A stretch of 64,000 nt of DNA. Source: Idiomarina seosinensis. Its GTDB lineage: Bacteria; Pseudomonadota; Gammaproteobacteria; Enterobacterales; Alteromonadaceae. The notes beneath the pieces were generated by a model. It searched no databases and was not told the DNA's origin. It saw nothing but the letters and a program-made list of their open reading frames with translations. Of the stretch, positions 60,130 through 64,000 are shown one piece after another (position 1 is the first letter of the stretch; each line of letters begins with the position of its first letter). The position numbers and the translations under genes were made by a program. The DNA is taken from assembly GCF_003987275.1 (NCBI RefSeq), contig NZ_PIQF01000004.1, forward strand, positions 186,001 through 250,000, in the 5' to 3' direction.

Positions 60130-60190
60130 CGGTCAAAAACTACGCAGCGAAAAGGGTGAGGAATTTTATGGAATTTAGGCGCTAAAGAAA

Positions 60191-60224
60191 AGGCTAAAAA
60201 GTATGCAATTTTAGCCTTTTTTTA
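60191..60224. terminator. Terminator after prmA
   Basis: AGGCTAAAA / TTTTAGCCT, a perfect nine-base stem with a nine-base loop, flanked by TTTTTTT on the plus strand and TTTTCTTT on the minus strand. It ends the aroQ-accB-accC-prmA operon and separates it from dusB. Confidence 0.75.
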
Positions 60225-60268
60225 GATTTTTACTATTGACAAAATCAGCGCTTAGTCAGCTAACACTG

Positions 60269-61150
60269 CTAAGCGCGGCGGGTACCGGCTAACATCACCC
60301 AATCACCGTCGTTGGTGACCGGCTCGAATTCAATTTCCGGCTGGTAGGCTTGCATAACGCTATCTGCCTGACGCTGCAAGATCCCCGAAAGCACTAACTG
60401 GCCTCCCGGAGCCACATAATTGAGAATAACCTCGGATAATTCCCGTAGCGGTCCAGCCAGCACATTGGCTATCACTAAATCAGCTTGTTGGTCGGGCTGC
60501 TCAGATGGCAAAAACACATCAAAGCCAGCAGCAACCTGATTTCGCTCAGCATTATCTTTAGTCGCGATTAATGCCTGCCGATCAATATCAATACCCAACG
60601 CATGTTTAGCACCTAATTTAAGAGCCGCAATGCCTAAAATACCCGAGCCACAACCAAAATCGACAACCGTTGCATCGGTTGGTGGGTTAGCGTCCAACCA
60701 CCGTAAACACATAGCTGTAGTGGGGTGAGTACCAGTGCCAAATGCCATCCCCGGGTCCAATAAAATATTGACCGCGTCAGGCTCGGGTATATCGCGCCAA
60801 CTGGGACATATCCATAATCGCTGACCAAATTGAATAGGGTGGAAGTTGTCCATCCACTCGCGTTCCCAGTCTTTGTCTTCTAACGGATCAACTTTGTACT
60901 GCAAGGGCGTTGTCAGAATTCGAGCTTTTTCCAGGTTCGCTACTACCGCTTTAATATCTGTTTCAGCATCGAATAACCCGGTAACAAGTGTGTGTTGCCA
61001 TAACAGCACTTCACCAATAGGAGGTTCAAATATTGGAGTGTCAGCGCCATCCCGGTAGGTAACCGCTTGTGCGCTATTTGCCATTAGCATGTCGCCCACT
61101 TGGGGCGCATGCGCTTCACTGCTGGATAGCGTTAACTGAATCCATGGCAC
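60269..61150 (-). CDS. prmA: Ribosomal protein L11 methyltransferase
   Basis: 293 residues; trimethylates L11. MPWIQLTLSS is the N-terminal substrate domain start, and DPGMAFGTGTHPTTAMCL plus VVDFGCGSGILGIAALKLGA are the SAM-binding motifs; DLVIANVLAGPL is the catalytic NxxxxP-like motif. It follows accC by four bases, as in E. coli relatives. Confidence 0.97.
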   Translation of the reverse strand: MPWIQLTLSSSEAHAPQVGDMLMANSAQAVTYRDGADTPIFEPPIGEVLLWQHTLVTGLFDAETDIKAVVANLEKARILTTPLQYKVDPLEDKDWEREWMDNFHPIQFGQRLWICPSWRDIPEPDAVNILLDPGMAFGTGTHPTTAMCLRWLDANPPTDATVVDFGCGSGILGIAALKLGAKHALGIDIDRQALIATKDNAERNQVAAGFDVFLPSEQPDQQADLVIANVLAGPLRELSEVILNYVAPGGQLVLSGILQRQADSVMQAYQPEIEFEPVTNDGDWVMLAGTRRA

Positions 61151-61154
61151 AGTT

Positions 61155-62504
61155 CTAATGACCCCCTAAACCGAGTTTTTTCTCCAGATAGTGGATGTTA
61201 GTACCACCATGCTGGAAATTCTCATCGGCCATAATATCCTTTTGTAATGGCACGTTGGTTTTTATGTTCTCAATAATCAACTCGCTTAACGCATTACGCA
61301 TGCGGGCCAGGGCAACATCTCTATTCTCGCCGTAGGTAATTAATTTGCCGATCATTGAGTCGTAATTAGGTGGTACTTTATAGTCGGCATACACATGTGA
61401 GTCCCAACGTACGCCAAAGCCGCCGGGTGAGTGGAAGCGGGTGATTTGCCCCGGTGACGGAACAAAAGTATCGGGATCCTCAGCGTTAATTCGACATTCA
61501 ATCGCGTGACCGCGAATCACCACGTCTTCCTGGCTAATCGATAACTGTCGACCAGCGGCAATGCGAAGCTGTTCTTTAATGAGATCAATGCCTGTTACCA
61601 TTTCAGTAACGGGATGTTCAACCTGAATACGAGTATTCATTTCGATAAAGTAGAACTCGCCGTTCTCATATAAGAACTCAAAGGTGCCGGCTCCCCGGTA
61701 ACCAATCTCGACGCATGCTTTTGCGCAACGCTCACCGATAAATTTACGCAATTCTGGTGTTATTCCAGGCGCCGGCGCTTCTTCAACGACCTTCTGGTGG
61801 CGGCGTTGCATAGAGCAATCACGTTCACCTAAATGGATAGCATTGCCCTGACCGTCGGCAAGAACCTGAACCTCTACATGGCGAGGATTTTCCAAAAACT
61901 TTTCCATGTAAACAACAGGGTTGCCAAAGGCTGCACGAGCTTCGTTTTGGGTCATAGTGATGGCACTGAGTAATTCGCTTTCCTGACGAACCACTCGCAT
62001 TCCCCGGCCGCCACCGCCGCCTGCCGCTTTAATAATTATTGGATAACCAATGCGCTTGGCTAGCTTAATATTACGATCGTCGTTATCGTCTAACGGTCCG
62101 TCAGAGCCAGGAACGCAGGGTACGCCCGCTTTCTTCATCGCTCTAATAGCCGATACTTTATCGCCCATTAGGCGAATAATATCGGCGGTGGGACCAACAA
62201 AGATAAAACCGGATTTTTCCACTTGCTCGGCAAAATCCGCATTCTCTGCCAGAAAGCCGTACCCCGGATGAATTGCAGCAGCATCAGTTATTTCAGCCGC
62301 ACTAATAATACGGGGAATATTCAGGTAGCTTTCTGCTGCAGGTGCTTTGCCAATACAGATAGACTCGTCGGCTAGCAGCACGTGCTTTAAATTTCTGTCG
62401 ACAGTTGAGTGAACAGCAACAGTCTTGATGCCTAACTCTTTGCACGCTCTTAATATCCGTAGCGCGATTTCGCCTCTATTGGCGATGACCACTTTATCTA
62501 ACAT
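61155..62504 (-). CDS. accC: Acetyl-CoA carboxylase, biotin carboxylase subunit
   Basis: 449 residues; ATP-dependent carboxylation of the biotin carried by AccB, first step of fatty acid synthesis. ATP-grasp motifs are intact: [36 protein letters not shown], and [22 protein letters not shown]. It lies 36 bases downstream of accB in the same operon. Confidence 0.98.
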   Translation of the reverse strand: MLDKVVIANRGEIALRILRACKELGIKTVAVHSTVDRNLKHVLLADESICIGKAPAAESYLNIPRIISAAEITDAAAIHPGYGFLAENADFAEQVEKSGFIFVGPTADIIRLMGDKVSAIRAMKKAGVPCVPGSDGPLDDNDDRNIKLAKRIGYPIIIKAAGGGGGRGMRVVRQESELLSAITMTQNEARAAFGNPVVYMEKFLENPRHVEVQVLADGQGNAIHLGERDCSMQRRHQKVVEEAPAPGITPELRKFIGERCAKACVEIGYRGAGTFEFLYENGEFYFIEMNTRIQVEHPVTEMVTGIDLIKEQLRIAAGRQLSISQEDVVIRGHAIECRINAEDPDTFVPSPGQITRFHSPGGFGVRWDSHVYADYKVPPNYDSMIGKLITYGENRDVALARMRNALSELIIENIKTNVPLQKDIMADENFQHGGTNIHYLEKKLGLGGH

Positions 62505-62540
62505 GATAAATTCCTGGTATTTTTGTTAGTCGAAAACGGT

Positions 62541-63008
62541 TTATTCAATGACAAATAAAGGCTGGTCAAACTCGACCGGCTCTTCGTTTTCAACCAGGAT
62601 TTGTTTAACCACGCCGCCTTTATCCGCTTCGATCTGGTTCATCATTTTCATGGCTTCAACAATGCACAGTGTGTCACCAGCATTAACTTTAGAGCCAACA
62701 GTGACGAATGGCCCTGAATCTGGCGAGGGAGACTCGTAAAAAGTTCCTACCATTGGTGACCGAACAATATGGCCAGTCGGCTCTTCTACAGCGGCTGGCT
62801 GTGACTGGGCTTCAGCAGGTGCGCTAGTTTGAGCTGGTGCATTTGCCGCAGCTGGCGCTGGTGCTGGACCGGCTGCATATTGCACGGGGGCTGGCTGCGG
62901 GCTATAACGGTTGATACGAACCGCTTCTTCACCTTCCGTAATTTCCAGTTCCGCAATGCCAGACTCTTCGACAAGCTCGATAAGCTTTTTAATTTTACGT
63001 ATATCCAT
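62541..63008 (-). CDS. accB: Biotin carboxyl carrier protein of acetyl-CoA carboxylase
   Basis: 155 residues from the ATG at 63008 ([23 protein letters not shown]). The alanine- and proline-rich linker (~45-75) precedes the biotinyl domain with the biotinylation site [13 protein letters not shown]. The track's start at 63095 overlaps aroQ and adds 29 residues not found in the family. A weak GAGG lies 13 bases upstream of the chosen start. Between aroQ (19-base gap) and accC. Confidence 0.96.
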   Translation of the reverse strand: MDIRKIKKLIELVEESGIAELEITEGEEAVRINRYSPQPAPVQYAAGPAPAPAAANAPAQTSAPAEAQSQPAAVEEPTGHIVRSPMVGTFYESPSPDSGPFVTVGSKVNAGDTLCIVEAMKMMNQIEADKGGVVKQILVENEEPVEFDQPLFVIE

Positions 63009-63027
63009 GATAACTGTCTGCCTCAGA

Positions 63028-63489
63028 TTATTTACGATGTAATTGGTTAATGATCGCTTGCATTGCCAGAGAATAACCATCAGTACCAAAGCCACTTAGA
63101 GTACCAACTGCTATGTCGGCTAAGTAAGAATGATGACGAAATGCTTCACGACGATAGATATTAGAAATGTGTACTTCAAAAAACGGAATATTAACCCCGG
63201 CTAGCGCATCACGAAGAGCAATGCTGGTGTGTGCAAATGCACCGGGGTTGATAATGATAAAGTCAGTTTGTTGCCGTGCCTGATGTACTTTGTTAATCAG
63301 TTCAGCTTCGGCGTTGCTCTGCAGAAACTCGACTTTAAGTCCATGCTCACTAGCTTGAGTTGCTAATTTACTGTTAATAGTGTCGAGAGTCGCATGCCCA
63401 TATATCTCCGGCTCGCGAGTGCCGAGCAGGTTCAGGTTAGGCCCATTAAGAACCAGGATTTTAGTTTCTTTATGTGTTTCTGGGTTCAT
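63028..63489 (-). CDS. aroQ: 3-dehydroquinate dehydratase, type II
   Basis: 153 residues; third step of the shikimate pathway. [22 protein letters not shown] with the catalytic arginine and tyrosine, [18 protein letters not shown], and [20 protein letters not shown] with the catalytic histidine are diagnostic. It heads the aroQ-accB-accC-prmA operon, a common gammaproteobacterial arrangement. Confidence 0.97.
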   Translation of the reverse strand: MNPETHKETKILVLNGPNLNLLGTREPEIYGHATLDTINSKLATQASEHGLKVEFLQSNAEAELINKVHQARQQTDFIIINPGAFAHTSIALRDALAGVNIPFFEVHISNIYRREAFRHHSYLADIAVGTLSGFGTDGYSLAMQAIINQLHRK

Positions 63490-63592
63490 TTTGCTGCCAA
63501 CTGTTGCGAACGTGTCAAACTACATCCTGTAGCTTAAAAAATCGACCACGTGTTGCCTAAAAAGTTCCACTATTTGGCATTATAGAACATTG

Positions 63593-63630
63593 AGCGGTGA
63601 TTGCAGTAAATTACTGGTCTTATCACCGCT
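63593..63630. terminator. Possible hairpin between dsbD and aroQ
   Basis: AGCGGTGA / TCACCGCT, a perfect eight-base stem with an inner CAGT/ACTG stem. On the plus strand TTTTC follows; on the minus strand, the strand of dsbD, no T run follows. It lies 13 bases after the dsbD stop. Confidence 0.4.
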
Positions 63631-63642
63631 TTTCGATGCAAG

Positions 63643-64000
63643 TTAGGGTTTAGTGCTGGCTTTCATTTGTTCGATGTGTTGAAGAAATGCTTCTGCATCC
63701 TTAAACCCGGTTATTCGCCAATGAGTTTGTTGTTCTCCGTTTGGCGAAAAAAACATGACTGTGGGTAGCCCAAGCACTTGAAAGCTCGATAGTATTTTTT
63801 GTTCCACTTGATTGTTGGCGGTTACATCTGCTTGTAATAGCTTGAAGGAAGCAAGCTGCTCGCGGACTTTTTTATCCGCAAAAGTATACTGTTCAAACTC
63901 TTTACATGCGACGCACCAGTCGGCATAGAGGTCCAGCATAACCCATTGGTCGTTAGCCTGAGCTTGCTTTAACTGCTGCTCAATATCGGATAGGTTATTG
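63643..64000 (-). CDS. dsbD: Thiol:disulfide interchange protein DsbD, C-terminal end
   Basis: Partial at the right edge; the frame stays open from the stop at 63643 to 64000, and the track's start at 63939 is an internal methionine. The visible 119 residues are the C-terminal periplasmic thioredoxin domain with the redox pair in YADWCVACKEFEQYTF and the LGLPTVMFFSPNGEQ cis-proline loop. DsbD passes electrons across the inner membrane to the periplasm, keeping DsbC reduced. aroQ lies downstream on the same strand. Confidence 0.92.
   Translation of the reverse strand, partial: NNLSDIEQQLKQAQANDQWVMLDLYADWCVACKEFEQYTFADKKVREQLASFKLLQADVTANNQVEQKILSSFQVLGLPTVMFFSPNGEQQTHWRITGFKDAEAFLQHIEQMKASTKP

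Noticed and set aside
60236-60268. TTGACA-like sequence on the plus strand before the dusB/prmA gap
   Set aside because: No -10 at the right distance and no plus-strand gene follows.

Overview
The window reads as core chromosome of a moderate-GC marine gammaproteobacterium in the Alteromonadales, most like Idiomarina. This rests on conserved gene neighbourhoods (rsd-nudC-hemE, orn/rsgA-psd, dusB-fis, aroQ-accB-accC-prmA, argD-astA-astD, fkpA/slyX), on a heavy load of peptidases and arginine catabolism, and on protein sequences; no database search was possible. Genes are tightly packed: no gap without a gene reaches 300 bases, and I see no insertion sequence, prophage, integrase, CRISPR array or rRNA.

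Layout. 1-5.4 kb: start of trhO (tRNA hydroxylation), a TauE/SafE-type exporter, a CNNM/CorC-like membrane protein, a VTT/DedA membrane protein, hemH, a membrane-anchored retropepsin-like protease and an unknown exported protein. 5.4-19 kb: a membrane GGDEF/EAL protein, a pitrilysin-type lipoprotein protease, a YaiI-family protein, an unknown membrane protein, glutathione reductase, a dipeptidyl-peptidase IV-type lipoprotein, oligopeptidase A and two small membrane or exported proteins. 19-25 kb: rpe, trpS, a PAS/GGDEF/EAL protein, a pabA/trpG glutaminase and an HDOD protein, all in one direction. 25-30 kb: argD/astC, astA and astD (arginine succinyltransferase pathway; astB and astE are not here), a DUF3802-like protein, an OsmC-like protein and rlmJ. 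30-36 kb: prkB, slyX, a WD40 lipoprotein, an FkpA/Mip-type isomerase, rsd, nudC and hemE. 36-45 kb: an RND efflux pair, a phosphodiesterase with psd and rsgA, orn and a BCCT transporter. 45-51.5 kb: two identical tRNA-Gly genes, a histone-deacetylase-like enzyme beside an acetyl-CoA hydrolase/GNAT fusion, a TPR-GGDEF cyclase and a divergent Nramp-like transporter. 51.5-64 kb: a DUF4382 lipoprotein, maoP, an EAL-CBS-GGDEF protein, purD, a methyltransferase-like lipoprotein, purH, fis, dusB, prmA, accC, accB, aroQ and the C-terminal end of dsbD.

How it works together. Most genes are housekeeping: haem (hemH, hemE), purines (purH, purD), fatty acids (accB, accC), aromatic and folate precursors (aroQ, pabA), translation (trpS, prmA, rlmJ, dusB, trhO, rsgA, tRNA-Gly) and nucleoid or growth-phase regulation (fis, rsd, maoP). 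Peptidases plus arginine catabolism suit a peptide-feeding lifestyle. Four cyclic-di-GMP proteins are spread over the window; two have broken cyclase motifs with intact phosphodiesterase residues, one is cyclase only with an inhibitory site, and one has reversed domain order.

No wholly new system is obvious. The best leads are the deacetylase next to an acetyl-CoA hydrolase/GNAT fusion (a possible reversible acetylation switch), and a cyclase translationally coupled to an Nramp-like carrier that lacks the usual metal-binding residues. Several track starts were shortened where a better ribosome binding site, lipoprotein signal or family start was visible.
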